A DNA stretch of 64,000 nt from JAWPMT01 sp965267435 (GCA_965267435.1 OZ253960.1:3534001-3598000), one strand, 5' to 3'; shown: positions 9,476-18,173, counted from the first letter of the stretch. Notes: generated from the letters alone by a model not told the origin. Made by a program: numbers and translations.

Positions 9476-11383
9476 CTATCGCTGTAAATATCCAATGATT
9501 TCGAACTCAATCCGGCGGTTTTCGCTGCTGCTGGGACCGCCTTCTACACCCGCCAGGGGAAATTCCGATCCATACCCCACATATTCCATTAGTTGCTCAG
9601 ATACACCGCTCGTCACCAAATATTCATACACGGACTTGGCTCGGTTCAATGATAGTTGTTTGTTGTACTCCTCAGAACCAACGTTGTCTGTATGCCCCGC
9701 AATTCGGACCTTTACCTGGTTCTTGTTAATGAATTCGGCAATTGTACCTAACTCAGAAAGCGACTTGGGCAACAAGTCATAGCTATCAAATTCAAAGTAG
9801 ATATTTTCGAGCAGGACGGTGGCACCCTCCTCAATAGGCGTCATCAGGACATCCAGAGTATCTGGATCGAATATACTGGCGGATCCCAGGTCAAATCGAA
9901 AATCTTCAAAGAGGTAACCTAACGCCTCCACGTATGCGCCATACTCTCCCCCTTTCTTGAGGGCGAGAAAATATCTACCATCCCGAGGGTCCGTTGACGT
10001 CCGGTAGAGCATCTCCTGGGTATTGAGATCGTAGAGGCTGATATCGGCATCGAGAGGGTGAAGGTCAGATTTGTCACGGACCGTCCCTGTAAGATAACTG
10101 GCCGTATGCGAGATCAGGGTATCAGTTTCAATCAAAAACCGGTAGATGAAACTACCGTCATCATAATCCCCAGTGAAATACGCTTCCTTGCCATCAAACG
10201 TAATGAACAGTGCTGACTGGTCGCGGTAGTCATTGATGGGATAGCCCACGTTTTTGGCTGCCGACCAGCTATCGCCCTCGACCTCGCTAAGGAAAATATC
10301 GAATCCACCAAAACCGGGATGTCCCTCGGAAGCAAAAAACAGGGATTCGCCATTGACATGAATAAAGGGTGTGGTCTCATCAAACTCTGTATTCACCGAA
10401 GAGCCAAGATTCTTGGGCTTCGCCCATTTGTTGTGCTCATAGTGTGAGACCCAGATGTCCCGCTTGCCCAGCCCACCAGGCCTGTTCGAGGCGAAGTAGA
10501 GTCGCTTGGCATCTGCCGAAAGAGAAGGCTGTGAGTCCCAGTATCTCGAATTGACATTGGCTCCCAAATTTTGAGGCTTCGTCCAGCGCCCATCAACACG
10601 CGTGGAGATGTAGAGGTCGCAATTGCCATAGGACTTGCGTCCTTCGCATGCGGTAAAGATCAAGGTTCGACCATCAGCGGAAACTGTGCATGCCCCTTCA
10701 TTGGTATAACCATTGATTTCGGGAGAGATGCTACGTGCTTTGGTCCAATAACCATCCTGCCAGGTGGACACAACGATATCTTCATCGTGCTGAGGATTGT
10801 GACCGTTGCGCTTCGTAAAGAAAATTTCCCGGTTGTTGATCGTCAGCACAGGAAAGTATTGGAGGACATACCTGTTGACAGAATCACTCAATCGCTCCAG
10901 GCGGACTTCCAATGGACGGGCCACACCATCTATAGAAAAGTTGATGGACTGGTGCAGGATAGAGTCCCGTGCACTCCACGGTTTATCATTCCCCTTCTCC
11001 AGAAATACATCGAAGGTCTCTTTGGCAGCTGCATATTCGCCGTGAGAGAAAAATTGCATACTCAGTACTTTGGCGACCGTTGGTTTCAACTGATCCTTCT
11101 GCACTTTTTCGTAATACTTTAAGTACGCAGCATAGGCAGCATCCATCTCTCTTAGAAAGGAATAGACGTTGGCGAGTTTCAGATAGATGTAGGAGAAATT
11201 CTCATCTTTCTCCACTGCCTGATGGTAGTAGGAGATGGCATCGTCAAACTTGCGCATCTTGAGCGCTTCCTCTCCTTTCTCGTAAAGCTTAAGTGCCTTT
11301 TTGTTGGTCGTATCCAGATTGGGTCCCTGGCCGAATAGCAATACGGCAGAAAATAGTGCGGCTACGAACAGAACTGGTCTCAA
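9476..11383 (-). CDS. TPR / beta-propeller / CRD / OmpA protein, PorE-like (T9SS-associated architecture)
   Basis: About 635 residues from TTG 11381-11383. TTG is chosen because the only upstream ATG (11485) lies 105 bp inside queE, whereas this TTG overlaps the queE stop by two bases and gives a signal peptide (RPVLFVAALFSAVLLFGQ). Domains in order: TPRs (about 20-110), a PD40/WD40-like propeller (about 200-415, repeats such as REIFFTKRNG, LIFTACEGR, RLYFASNRPGG, SLFFASEGHPG), a carboxypeptidase-regulatory-like domain (about 430-510) and an OmpA peptidoglycan-binding domain (about 525-630, with IYFEFDSYDL and GHTDNVGSEEYN). This order is that of PorE (PG1058), which anchors the T9SS to peptidoglycan. 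PorE is a lipoprotein; no lipobox Cys is visible here. Other OmpA/PD40 proteins are possible. Confidence 0.8.
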   Translation of the reverse strand: MRPVLFVAALFSAVLLFGQGPNLDTTNKKALKLYEKGEEALKMRKFDDAISYYHQAVEKDENFSYIYLKLANVYSFLREMDAAYAAYLKYYEKVQKDQLKPTVAKVLSMQFFSHGEYAAAKETFDVFLEKGNDKPWSARDSILHQSINFSIDGVARPLEVRLERLSDSVNRYVLQYFPVLTINNREIFFTKRNGHNPQHDEDIVVSTWQDGYWTKARSISPEINGYTNEGACTVSADGRTLIFTACEGRKSYGNCDLYISTRVDGRWTKPQNLGANVNSRYWDSQPSLSADAKRLYFASNRPGGLGKRDIWVSHYEHNKWAKPKNLGSSVNTEFDETTPFIHVNGESLFFASEGHPGFGGFDIFLSEVEGDSWSAAKNVGYPINDYRDQSALFITFDGKEAYFTGDYDDGSFIYRFLIETDTLISHTASYLTGTVRDKSDLHPLDADISLYDLNTQEMLYRTSTDPRDGRYFLALKKGGEYGAYVEALGYLFEDFRFDLGSASIFDPDTLDVLMTPIEEGATVLLENIYFEFDSYDLLPKSLSELGTIAEFINKNQVKVRIAGHTDNVGSEEYNKQLSLNRAKSVYEYLVTSGVSEQLMEYVGYGSEFPLAGVEGGPSSSENRRIEFEIIGYLQR

Positions 11384-11988
11384 GGAATATCCAAATACTT
11401 GTGAGTCTGTAAAGATATCCGCCAAACAGGATTTTCCTTCACAAATTCCACAATTAGCGGCATTACTTCCGCTGATCTGGACCATTCCGGCTGTAAATAG
11501 AGATGGGCGCCTGGATTCATCCGCACCGCATGTTGGTTAGCCCACTCAAAATCAGAGCGATTGTAGATCACTACCTTCAGCTCGTGGCTGCGCTCGTAGA
11601 ACTCGTCGAGAGGCTTTTTGAACTTCTTGGGAGAGAAGCAGATCCAGTCCCATTCACCAGTCAATGGATAGGCACCGGACGTCTCGACATGGACCGGCAG
11701 ATTTCTACCTCTCAACGTTCTCGTGAGGGGCTCCATGTCATACATGAATGGTTCACCGCCGGTAACGACAACAATGGGCGCTTGCGATCCGTCGGCCTTG
11801 TCGGCCAGGCTCGCAATGTCGACATCGGGATGCTTCTCGCGATCCCATGATTCCTTGACATCGCACCAGTGACATCCGACATCGCAACCCGCTGTCCTGA
11901 TGAAGAACGCGGGCGTGCCTGAGTGAAAGCCCTCGCCCTGTACGGTATAAAAGGACTCCATGACTGGTAGCGTCTCCTCAGCTATCAT
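11380..11988 (-). CDS. queE: 7-carboxy-7-deazaguanine synthase QueE (radical SAM)
   Basis: About 202 residues from ATG 11986-11988, 7 bp after the folD stop; an in-frame ATG at 12018 lies inside folD. YTVQGEGFHSGTPAFF is the QueE substrate signature, and AGCDVGCHWCDV holds the radical-SAM CxxxCxxC cluster motif. VVTGGEP and HVETSG are further conserved segments. QueE converts 6-carboxytetrahydropterin to 7-carboxy-7-deazaguanine in the queuosine pathway, using SAM and a 4Fe-4S cluster. No other queuosine gene is in the window. Third gene of a lepA-folD-queE-porE-like operon. Confidence 0.93.
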   Translation of the reverse strand: MIAEETLPVMESFYTVQGEGFHSGTPAFFIRTAGCDVGCHWCDVKESWDREKHPDVDIASLADKADGSQAPIVVVTGGEPFMYDMEPLTRTLRGRNLPVHVETSGAYPLTGEWDWICFSPKKFKKPLDEFYERSHELKVVIYNRSDFEWANQHAVRMNPGAHLYLQPEWSRSAEVMPLIVEFVKENPVWRISLQTHKYLDIP

Positions 11989-11995
11989 GGTCAGA

Positions 11996-12868
11996 TCAGT
12001 TGAGGTGCTGCCTTTCATATGCTTTGTATGTATTCAATAGCAATGAGGCGATGGTCATCGGGCCCACACCACCCGGAACAGGTGTGATGTGACTTGCTTT
12101 GGAGGATACCTCATCGAACTTCACATCCCCAGAAAGCCGAAAGCCGCTCTTGCGTGAGGCGTCTTCCACTCTGGTGGTTCCCACATCGACGACAACCGCC
12201 CCTTCCTTCACCATATCTGCTGTGATCATCTGCGGTTTGCCAACGGCGACAATCAATACATCTGCCTCTTGCGTGTGCTTGACCAGATCTTTGGTTGCTT
12301 TTTGGCAAACGGTTACTGTCGCCTCCTCATTCATCATCATCAAGCTCAGTGGCGCGCCCGCAATCCGGCTTGCTCCCACTACGACACAGTTCTGACCCTT
12401 CAGCGAAATATCATATCGTGCCAGTAACTCCATGATCCCAAAGGGAGTCGCGGGAAGTAGTAGCTGGTGCTCTGATAGGATGCTGCCAAAGTTTTGATTG
12501 GTGAAGCCGTCGACATCCTTTGCAGGGGCGATGGCTTGAGTAATGGTCTCAACTGCAATGTGGTCCGGCAATGGCAGCTGAACGATGAAACCATCGATGT
12601 CAGTGTCAGTGTTGAGTTGGGCGACATGCTTGGACAGCTTTGCCTCAGAGATAGTGCCGGCAAATTGCATGAGCGTGTAGTCAAACCCGACTTCCTTGCA
12701 CGCTTTGATCTTGCCCTGCACGTAGGTGTGACTGGCCCCATCATCGCCGACAATAATGATTGCCAGATGAGGGGCCCGCTTCCCCTGATCCTTGAGACGC
12801 AATACCTGCGTTTCTAATTCCTTCTTTATATCCGACGCAATCTTGCGCCCGTCCAGGATTGTTGCCAT
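11996..12868 (-). CDS. folD: Bifunctional methylenetetrahydrofolate dehydrogenase / cyclohydrolase FolD
   Basis: 290 residues, the usual length. Landmarks are MATILDGRKIASDIKKEL, HTYVQGKIKAC with the catalytic-site Lys, GFIVQLPLPDHI, PAKDVDGFTNQN, the NADP-binding VVVGASRIAGAPLSLMMM and the C-terminal ITPVPGGVGPMTIA. It interconverts 5,10-methylene-THF and 10-formyl-THF in the cytoplasm. The nucleotide-site segment reads GASRIAG where many FolD proteins have GRSxxVG, a tolerated variation. It follows lepA by 6 bp in the same operon. Confidence 0.96.
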   Translation of the reverse strand: MATILDGRKIASDIKKELETQVLRLKDQGKRAPHLAIIIVGDDGASHTYVQGKIKACKEVGFDYTLMQFAGTISEAKLSKHVAQLNTDTDIDGFIVQLPLPDHIAVETITQAIAPAKDVDGFTNQNFGSILSEHQLLLPATPFGIMELLARYDISLKGQNCVVVGASRIAGAPLSLMMMNEEATVTVCQKATKDLVKHTQEADVLIVAVGKPQMITADMVKEGAVVVDVGTTRVEDASRKSGFRLSGDVKFDEVSSKASHITPVPGGVGPMTIASLLLNTYKAYERQHLN

Positions 12869-12874
12869 AGTTTT

Positions 12875-14668
12875 TCAGTTGTCGAGTTTGAGGACTGCCA
12901 TAAATGCCTCCTGTGGGATCTCTACGCTACCGACCTGTCGCATTCTCTTCTTCCCTTTCTTCTGCTTTTCGAGCAATTTGCGTTTCCTCGAAATATCTCC
13001 TCCGTAGCACTTGGCAATTACATTTTTCCTAAGTGCTTTGACGGTCTCTCGTGCGATGATCTTCGTGCCTATTGACGCCTGGATAGCGATTTCAAACATC
13101 TGTCGGGGGAGTAGCTCGCGTAGTTTTTCACATAGACGTTTGCCCCACTCGTAGGCCTTATCACGGTGTACAATGGCAGACAGCGCATCGACCTTTTCGC
13201 CATTGAGCTGAATGTCCAGTTTCACCATAGTTGACCGGCGATAGCCAATGAGTTCGTAGTCCAGAGAGGCATAACCCCGCGAGATGGTTTTCAACTTGTC
13301 AAAGAAGTCAAAAACGATCTCCGACAGCGGCAGGTCAAATGTCAATTCAACCCGATCGCTAGTGAGATAGACCTGATTTTTGATTTCGCCACGCTTGTCC
13401 ATACACAGGGCGATGACTGCTCCTATGTAATCGGCCTTGGTAATGATCTGCGCTTTGATATAAGGCTCCTCGATGTGAGAGATGGTGTTGGGCTCGGGCA
13501 TCTCAGAAGGTGCACTTACCTCCAGAATATCTCCCTTGGTACCAATGGCTCGGAAACGAACGGATGGCACCGTGGTAATCACCGTCATATCAAATTCGCG
13601 CTCGAGGCGCTCCTGCACGATCTCCATGTGCAGCATACCCAGGAATCCACATCGAAATCCAAATCCGAGGGCTGCCGAAGTTTCGGGCTCCCAAACGAGC
13701 GCAGCATCATTGAGCTGTAGCTTCTCCATGGACGCCCGCAGTTCTTCAAACTCACTGGTCTCCACAGGATAAATCCCAGCAAAAACCATCGGTTTCACAT
13801 CTTCAAATCCTTTGATGGCTCTTTGCGTTGGCCGATCTACATGAGTAATGGTATCACCCACCTTTACCTCTTTGGCTACTTTGATCCCTGAAATCAAGTA
13901 ACCGACATTTCCAGTAGAAATAAGTGGCTCAGGCTGATGTTCTAGCTTGAGCACGCCAATCTCATCCGCATCGTAGGTCTTACCCGTATTGACGAATTTG
14001 ACACGATCACCTTTCTTTATTTCTCCATTGAAGACCCGAAAATAGACTTCTATTCCACGGTAAGAATTGAAAACCGAGTCAAAGATCATCGCTTGCAGGG
14101 GCTCGTTGACGTCTCCTTTCGGTGCAGGAATGCGATGCACGATCGCATCGAGGATCTCCGCTATGCCTATCCCCTCTTTCGCACTGGCGTGGATAATATC
14201 TTCTTTGTCGCAACCGATCAGGTCGATAATTTGGTCCGAGACCTCTTCGGGCATGGCACCTGGCAGATCGATCTTGTTGAGCACCGGAATGATCTCCAGA
14301 TCGTGCTCAAGGGCAAGGTAGAGATTTGAGATGGTTTGCGCTTCGATGCCTTGCGCAGCATCTACAACCAGTAGAGCTCCCTCACATGCTGCGATAGAGC
14401 GCGACACCTCATAGGAAAAGTCAACATGACCAGGAGTATCAATCAGGTTGAGCGTGTACTCTACATCCTCGTGCAGGAAGTTCATTTGGATGGCGTGACT
14501 CTTGATCGTAATGCCTCGCTCTCGCTCCAGATCCATATTGTCCAGGAGCTGTGCTTGCATCTCGCGATCAGAAACAGTCTGAGTAAACTCCAGGAGCCTG
14601 TCCGCCAGAGTACTTTTTCCGTGATCTATGTGAGCTATTATGCAGAAATTTCTAATCCGATCCATCAA
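12875..14668 (-). CDS. lepA: Elongation factor 4 (LepA), ribosome-associated GTPase
   Basis: 597 residues, full length for EF4. G1 is AHIDHGKSTLADRLL, G2 lies around RERGITIKSHA, G3 is DTPGHVDFSYE and G4 is NKIDLPGA. Domain 2 follows, then the EF4-specific C-terminal domain (ALSAIVHRDKAYEWGKRLCEKLRELLPRQ and KCYGGDISRKRKLLEKQKKGKKRMR). LepA acts in translation elongation or back-translocation and ribosome assembly under stress. ATG 14668 and ATG 14665 are both possible. A Bacteroidota -7 box lies 20 bp upstream. First gene of the lepA-folD-queE-porE-like operon. Confidence 0.97.
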   Translation of the reverse strand: MMDRIRNFCIIAHIDHGKSTLADRLLEFTQTVSDREMQAQLLDNMDLERERGITIKSHAIQMNFLHEDVEYTLNLIDTPGHVDFSYEVSRSIAACEGALLVVDAAQGIEAQTISNLYLALEHDLEIIPVLNKIDLPGAMPEEVSDQIIDLIGCDKEDIIHASAKEGIGIAEILDAIVHRIPAPKGDVNEPLQAMIFDSVFNSYRGIEVYFRVFNGEIKKGDRVKFVNTGKTYDADEIGVLKLEHQPEPLISTGNVGYLISGIKVAKEVKVGDTITHVDRPTQRAIKGFEDVKPMVFAGIYPVETSEFEELRASMEKLQLNDAALVWEPETSAALGFGFRCGFLGMLHMEIVQERLEREFDMTVITTVPSVRFRAIGTKGDILEVSAPSEMPEPNTISHIEEPYIKAQIITKADYIGAVIALCMDKRGEIKNQVYLTSDRVELTFDLPLSEIVFDFFDKLKTISRGYASLDYELIGYRRSTMVKLDIQLNGEKVDALSAIVHRDKAYEWGKRLCEKLRELLPRQMFEIAIQASIGTKIIARETVKALRKNVIAKCYGGDISRKRKLLEKQKKGKKRMRQVGSVEIPQEAFMAVLKLDN

Positions 14669-14688
14669 CTACGCCTCCAAAAGAGGTG

Positions 14689-14723
14689 CAAAAATAGCAC
14701 AATGGCCGCATAAAAAGTGCAAA
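14689..14723 (-). promoter_or_regulatory. Bacteroidota-type promoter of the lepA operon
   Basis: On the minus strand an exact -7 box TATTTTTG (14689-14696) is preceded by TTTG (14720-14723) after 23 bp, the long end of the spacing known for TTG / TAnnTTTG promoters. It lies just upstream of the lepA start. Confidence 0.45.
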
Positions 14724-14726
14724 GGG

Positions 14727-15179
14727 CTACTGACGGTTCTTCGAATCGATGACGATAGTGACAGGGCCGTCATTGACTAACGATACCTGCATGTTGGCGC
14801 CAAACTCGCCCGTCTCCACCGGCTGGTTCATTTGCGACTCCAGGCTGCTGATCAGGGACTCGTAAAGAGGAATCGCCTTATCGGGCTTCGCGGCTTTGAT
14901 GAAGGAGGGGCGATTCCCCTTTTTGGTGCTCGCGTGCAAGGTGAATTGACTAATTACCAGCAGCTGGCCGCCTACATCCATCACACTGAGGTTCATTTTG
15001 TCCTCCGAATCCGCGAAGATGCGCATCTGCGTGACCTTTTTAGCCAGCCAGTCTACATCTTCCTGATTATCCTCTTCCTCTATCCCTACCAGCAGAAGCA
15101 GTCCCCTGGAAATACTGCCATTAACTCTTCCTTCAATGGTCACGGATGCCTCACTGACCCGCTGCAAAACTATGATCAT
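14727..15179 (-). CDS. dtd: D-aminoacyl-tRNA deacylase (DTD)
   Basis: 150 residues from ATG 15177-15179, which forms an ATGA overlap with the preceding stop. The frame is open further upstream, but the family start MIIVLQRVSEASVTIEG fits here. Catalytic signatures SQFTLHASTKKGNRPSF and the C-terminal NDGPVTIVID (cross-subunit GxP motif) are present. DTD removes D-amino acids, and glycine from mischarged tRNA-Ala, in the cytoplasm. It is translationally coupled to the oxidoreductase in front of it. Confidence 0.95.
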   Translation of the reverse strand: MIIVLQRVSEASVTIEGRVNGSISRGLLLLVGIEEEDNQEDVDWLAKKVTQMRIFADSEDKMNLSVMDVGGQLLVISQFTLHASTKKGNRPSFIKAAKPDKAIPLYESLISSLESQMNQPVETGEFGANMQVSLVNDGPVTIVIDSKNRQ

Positions 15180-15847
15180 GCAGTAGCGAGTCTGTGCATG
15201 TCTTTTGGTTTGAACTGATCGAGTCCGGTCTTCCCTTCCTGAGCGATAAGGAACATTGATTTTGCTACCTCTGTGCCCTCGATCATCCATAGCTTGCGAC
15301 GACTACCAATGACGAAAAATGAAAGCACGGCACTCATCGCTTTTGCCAATTCCTCATTCCAATGCCATTCTCCCTTGAATCCCATGAGTAAGGAATAGCG
15401 GAAGATCTTTAGTGACCTGAGGCCAAGGCCCTGCATGGCTTCCTCAGTCTCACCTTTGACACGATTGTACAGAATAGGTGAGTTGGCGTTGGCTCCAAAG
15501 GAAGAGGCGAATATTAATTGCTCAAAGGACGGCAGGTCCTTTACAACATTTGCCAGCAGCAAAGGGAATTCGTAGTTGATCTTTCGAAAGTTGTCTTTCG
15601 TACGAGCCTTCTTTAAGCTGGTACCAATCAAGCAGTACACATGACTGACATTAAGGCGGTCGGCATAATCAGGAAGCTTTTCGAAGTCCGGTAGGACGAT
15701 AACGTCCAGTCGACTGTCTTTGACTTCGAGTTCCTTGCGAGTGACTACTACAATCCTGTCGTAATAGTCTTGCTCCAGCAGTAGCTTGAGCAGTTCCCTT
15801 CCCACCAGGCCTGTGGCACCGGCGATCAAGGCTGTTTTTTCGTCCAT
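15176..15847 (-). CDS. NAD(P)-binding oxidoreductase, TIP30/HTATIP2-like short-chain dehydrogenase relative
   Basis: 223 residues. The N-terminus TALIAGATGLVGRELL is a Rossmann dinucleotide loop (GxTGxxG). Strand VVVTRKEL follows. YCLIGTSLKKARTKDNFRKINYE matches the HTATIP2/oxidoreductase group, and LYNRVKGETEEA has the YxxxK catalytic pair. FASSFGANANSPILYNRVKG is the SDR-type Ser-Tyr-Lys region. The substrate is unknown. The stop overlaps the dtd start by four bases (ATGA), so the two form a two-gene unit. A 24-bp perfect palindrome lies 38 bp upstream of the start. Confidence 0.8.
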   Translation of the reverse strand: MDEKTALIAGATGLVGRELLKLLLEQDYYDRIVVVTRKELEVKDSRLDVIVLPDFEKLPDYADRLNVSHVYCLIGTSLKKARTKDNFRKINYEFPLLLANVVKDLPSFEQLIFASSFGANANSPILYNRVKGETEEAMQGLGLRSLKIFRYSLLMGFKGEWHWNEELAKAMSAVLSFFVIGSRRKLWMIEGTEVAKSMFLIAQEGKTGLDQFKPKDMHRLATA

Positions 15848-15884
15848 TTCTCTGGTTAACTGGGTTGATTTGTAAATGAAATTT

Positions 15885-15908
15885 ATAAAGAATTGAGCAA
15901 TTCTTTAT
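15885..15908. promoter_or_regulatory. Perfect 24-bp palindrome, possible operator
   Basis: Two 11-bp arms ATAAAGAATTG / CAATTCTTTAT are separated by only AG. A 2-nt loop is too tight for a normal hairpin, so a dimeric repressor or activator site for the oxidoreductase-dtd unit is more likely. It is also about 100 bp downstream of the 16009 gene, where a role as terminator would be weaker because no T-run follows. Confidence 0.4.
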
Positions 15909-16008
15909 CGGCGGAAGCCATAGACTTATCGCATTTTTTACATCACATGCGACCGTTTGATCAACCTGAGAATGAGTGGTATACGACGCAATCAGCGACG
16001 TTGAAAAC

Positions 16009-16530
16009 CTAGTAGAGCTGTCGTGCTTCTTCCTTGACGAAGAGCAATGCCGTGGTATGCATATCGGGGTTGCGCTCCAGCTTGAGGTCAAAGATCTTCT
16101 TGGCCAAATCCAGGCTCTTATCTTCGGCCTCGCTATTCTGGCCTGCTTCATTGATCATGGACAAGGTGTCCTCCACCGCGCTCTTGACGTAGTTCCACGC
16201 CTCATCGCTCATATACACTTGCTGAGAGAGGTTGTGGTTAAACTCCTCACGTACTTCTGAAAGCAAAATCTGCCGAAACTGGCCGGCCGTATATTCAGAG
16301 TTGTTGAGTCGTGGAATCAGATTATCCGGGGATACCCTTTCCAGGAGCAGACAGATGCGCTCATAGGCCTGCAGTCGGATAGGGAGCACTGTGTCCTGTC
16401 CCTTCTGTTTGATCTGAAACTGTAACTCCTCGAGCTGATTGTTCAAAAAGGAGCGCACCAAAAGGTAAGCGAGATAGAGAATAAGGGCTGCTGGTGCTAA
16501 AATCTTGGCGAGTTCAACTAGTTCTTGCAT
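16009..16530 (-). CDS. Membrane-anchored cytoplasmic protein of unknown function
   Basis: 173 residues. One N-terminal transmembrane helix (about residues 8-28, LAPAALILYLAYLLVRSFL) is followed by a helical charged domain with LPIRLQAYERICLLLERVSP, EEFNHNLSQQVYMSDEAW and LKLERNPDMHTTALLFVKEEA. Similar small anchored proteins are common in Bacteroidota and I believe they carry a DUF, but no function is assigned. It stands alone, divergent from the IscA-like gene with an 89-bp shared promoter region. Confidence 0.7.
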   Translation of the reverse strand: MQELVELAKILAPAALILYLAYLLVRSFLNNQLEELQFQIKQKGQDTVLPIRLQAYERICLLLERVSPDNLIPRLNNSEYTAGQFRQILLSEVREEFNHNLSQQVYMSDEAWNYVKSAVEDTLSMINEAGQNSEAEDKSLDLAKKIFDLKLERNPDMHTTALLFVKEEARQLY

Positions 16531-16567
16531 GAAGAGTATTCAAAACCGTTTGTGCGCTAAAGTTAGT

Positions 16568-16575
16568 TATTTTTG
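16568..16575 (+). promoter_or_regulatory. -7 box upstream of the IscA-like gene
   Basis: Exact TATTTTTG (TAnnTTTG), 44 bp before the ATG. TTTG at 16549-16552 could be the -33 element, but the 15-bp spacing is short for it. Confidence 0.4.
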
Positions 16576-16619
16576 CTCCCCGCGAAGGAACAGATCCACT
16601 TTCTAACACTGACAAAAGA

Positions 16620-16928
16620 ATGGACGAGCCAATCGCCATAACAGAAAGGGCGGCAGAGGAGATCAAACTGATTTTTGAGAAGAAGAGCATACCCCAGGAT
16701 TACAAGCTGCGAATAACGGTTCGAGGCGGTCAGGGGTGTATGGCAGTGGCGCTCACTCTGGGTTTCGACAAACAGAAAGACGACGATCTGGCAATCACCA
16801 TCGCATCCATTCCCGTCATCATACAAAAGCGGGAACTCATGTACATCATTGGAAAGAAGTTGGATTTCTACGAAGGCTCTGACGCCAGGGGATTTCACTT
16901 CGAAGACCAGGAGCCGGCTACAACGTAA
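16620..16928 (+). CDS. HesB/IscA-like protein lacking the C-terminal CxC
   Basis: 102 residues with the HesB-like fold: ITERAAEEIKLIFEKKSIPQDYKLRITVRGGQGC, then IASIPVIIQKRELMYIIGKKLDFYEG and ARGFHFEDQ. Canonical IscA/ErpA/SufA proteins hold three Cys (one in the middle and CGC near the end). Only the middle Cys (about residue 40) is present, and the chain ends just after the GFHFED segment. A related Bacteroidota subgroup has a similar core, so this may be a specialised scaffold or regulator rather than a full A-type carrier. The end overlaps folB on the other strand by 11 bp. Confidence 0.8.
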   Translation: MDEPIAITERAAEEIKLIFEKKSIPQDYKLRITVRGGQGCMAVALTLGFDKQKDDDLAITIASIPVIIQKRELMYIIGKKLDFYEGSDARGFHFEDQEPATT

Positions 16929-17268
16929 CGGTCACTGTCGCTGCCTTGCACTTCCCACCGATCGGAGGGTTATATTTTGAGACCGAGATAGTTACGGACA
17001 AGATATCAGGAAATGTTTGACGTATTGCCCGCGCGATCGTCATCGCAAGGTGTTCCAGCAAATGAGAGGGCACTTCCATGATCTTTTTTGTGATCTCGTA
17101 CAGCACCTCATAATTTACCGTCAGTTCCAGATCATCTTTTTCTGCCTCCTTCTCAAAAGGATACTCTACTTCGATATCGACACTGAACGTATTGCCGTGC
17201 TCACGCTCCTCAGCATAGACACCATGAAAGGCGTGAAACTCAATAGCCTCAAGCTTGATCTTTCCCAT
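16918..17268 (-). CDS. folB: Dihydroneopterin aldolase FolB
   Basis: 116 residues, usual length. IKLEAIEFHAFHGVYAEER is the conserved N-terminal segment with the substrate-pocket Glu. VNYEVLYEITKKIMEVPSHLLEHLAMTIA holds the other pterin-binding Glu. SVSKYNPPIGGKC contains the family's K-x-x-P. The enzyme makes 6-hydroxymethyl-dihydropterin in folate synthesis. Last gene of the WD40-DivIVA-folB unit, 19 bp after the DivIVA gene. Confidence 0.94.
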   Translation of the reverse strand: MGKIKLEAIEFHAFHGVYAEEREHGNTFSVDIEVEYPFEKEAEKDDLELTVNYEVLYEITKKIMEVPSHLLEHLAMTIARAIRQTFPDILSVTISVSKYNPPIGGKCKAATVTVTL

Positions 17269-17287
17269 TTACTGGCAAAGGGTCTTC

Positions 17288-18169
17288 TTACAGGGAATCG
17301 AAAAATGAACCTCCTTCGCCACCTTCCTCGGATTGGCCTTTGGAAGAATCAACGGACTGCGCCTGGGGACGACGTGGTTCGCTTTTTTGTTTGTTGCCGT
17401 TTTTGGAGGCATCCTCCTTTTTCTTGGCACTACCACTCTCCGCCACTGGCTCCGAATCCAGGTTTTGCGCCGCCTTCCTTGACTGAATGAAGGATTTTAG
17501 CTCCTCCACGCTGTCTTTCGACTGGGGATCCAGATCGGGAATTTGTACAGTTTTTATGGACGCACTGTCCAGATGCTGCTCCCTGATGCGCGCTTCTGAG
17601 TCCCTGACCATGCTCCGCACCTTTTTCATGTGATCTTCCACCTTGAAGGAAGCACTGTGTTTTGTAGTCCGGGCCATCCGATCCATGATATCGGACGCCA
17701 AATTCTGCAACTCGCTCAAAAGGTTGTCGCGCTGATTTTCCAGTGAGCGATAATTCTTCTCCAGATTCTTCAGGGCCTCCTGCATTTCCTCGATCATCTC
17801 CTTGGCCTGCTGTTCTGCGCGCTCGATGATACCTCGTGCTTTGCTCTTGGACTCACTCATGATGGCCTCCGCATTCATCTGCGTTTCCTTGAGATGCAAT
17901 GCAGCGGCTTTATTGGCCTGATCGACGAGATTGGCACCAGTATCTTCGGCCGTCTTGAGGGTCTTGAAGAGCGAATTCTCCACCTCCCGCAACTTATCAA
18001 CCTCCTTCAGCGCTTGATCAAGTTTGATTTTGTTTTCCTTGTTTTCGTCCAGGACGCGCTCCCATTCATTGGAAAGAGACAGCAAAAAAGCACTCACCTC
18101 CTCTTTGTCGTAGCCGCGCAGTTTCTTCTCGAAACTCTTTTGCCTTATTTCTATGGGCGTAATTTTCAT
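17288..18169 (-). CDS. DivIVA-domain coiled-coil protein
   Basis: 293 residues. The N-terminus MKITPIEIRQKSFEKKLRGYDKEEVSAFLLSLSNEWE is a DivIVA/GpsB membrane-curvature domain. Residues about 40-165 form a long coiled coil (many EN/KL heptads, then ERAEQQAKEMIEEMQEALKNLEKNY). The C-terminal third is disordered and charged (AESGSAKKKEDASKNGNKQKSEPRR), ending GGSFFDSL. DivIVA proteins in other phyla sense negative membrane curvature and organise poles or division. The role in Bacteroidota is not established. It lies 4 bp after the WD40 gene. Confidence 0.85.
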   Translation of the reverse strand: MKITPIEIRQKSFEKKLRGYDKEEVSAFLLSLSNEWERVLDENKENKIKLDQALKEVDKLREVENSLFKTLKTAEDTGANLVDQANKAAALHLKETQMNAEAIMSESKSKARGIIERAEQQAKEMIEEMQEALKNLEKNYRSLENQRDNLLSELQNLASDIMDRMARTTKHSASFKVEDHMKKVRSMVRDSEARIREQHLDSASIKTVQIPDLDPQSKDSVEELKSFIQSRKAAQNLDSEPVAESGSAKKKEDASKNGNKQKSEPRRPQAQSVDSSKGQSEEGGEGGSFFDSL

Positions 18170-18173
18170 GGTT

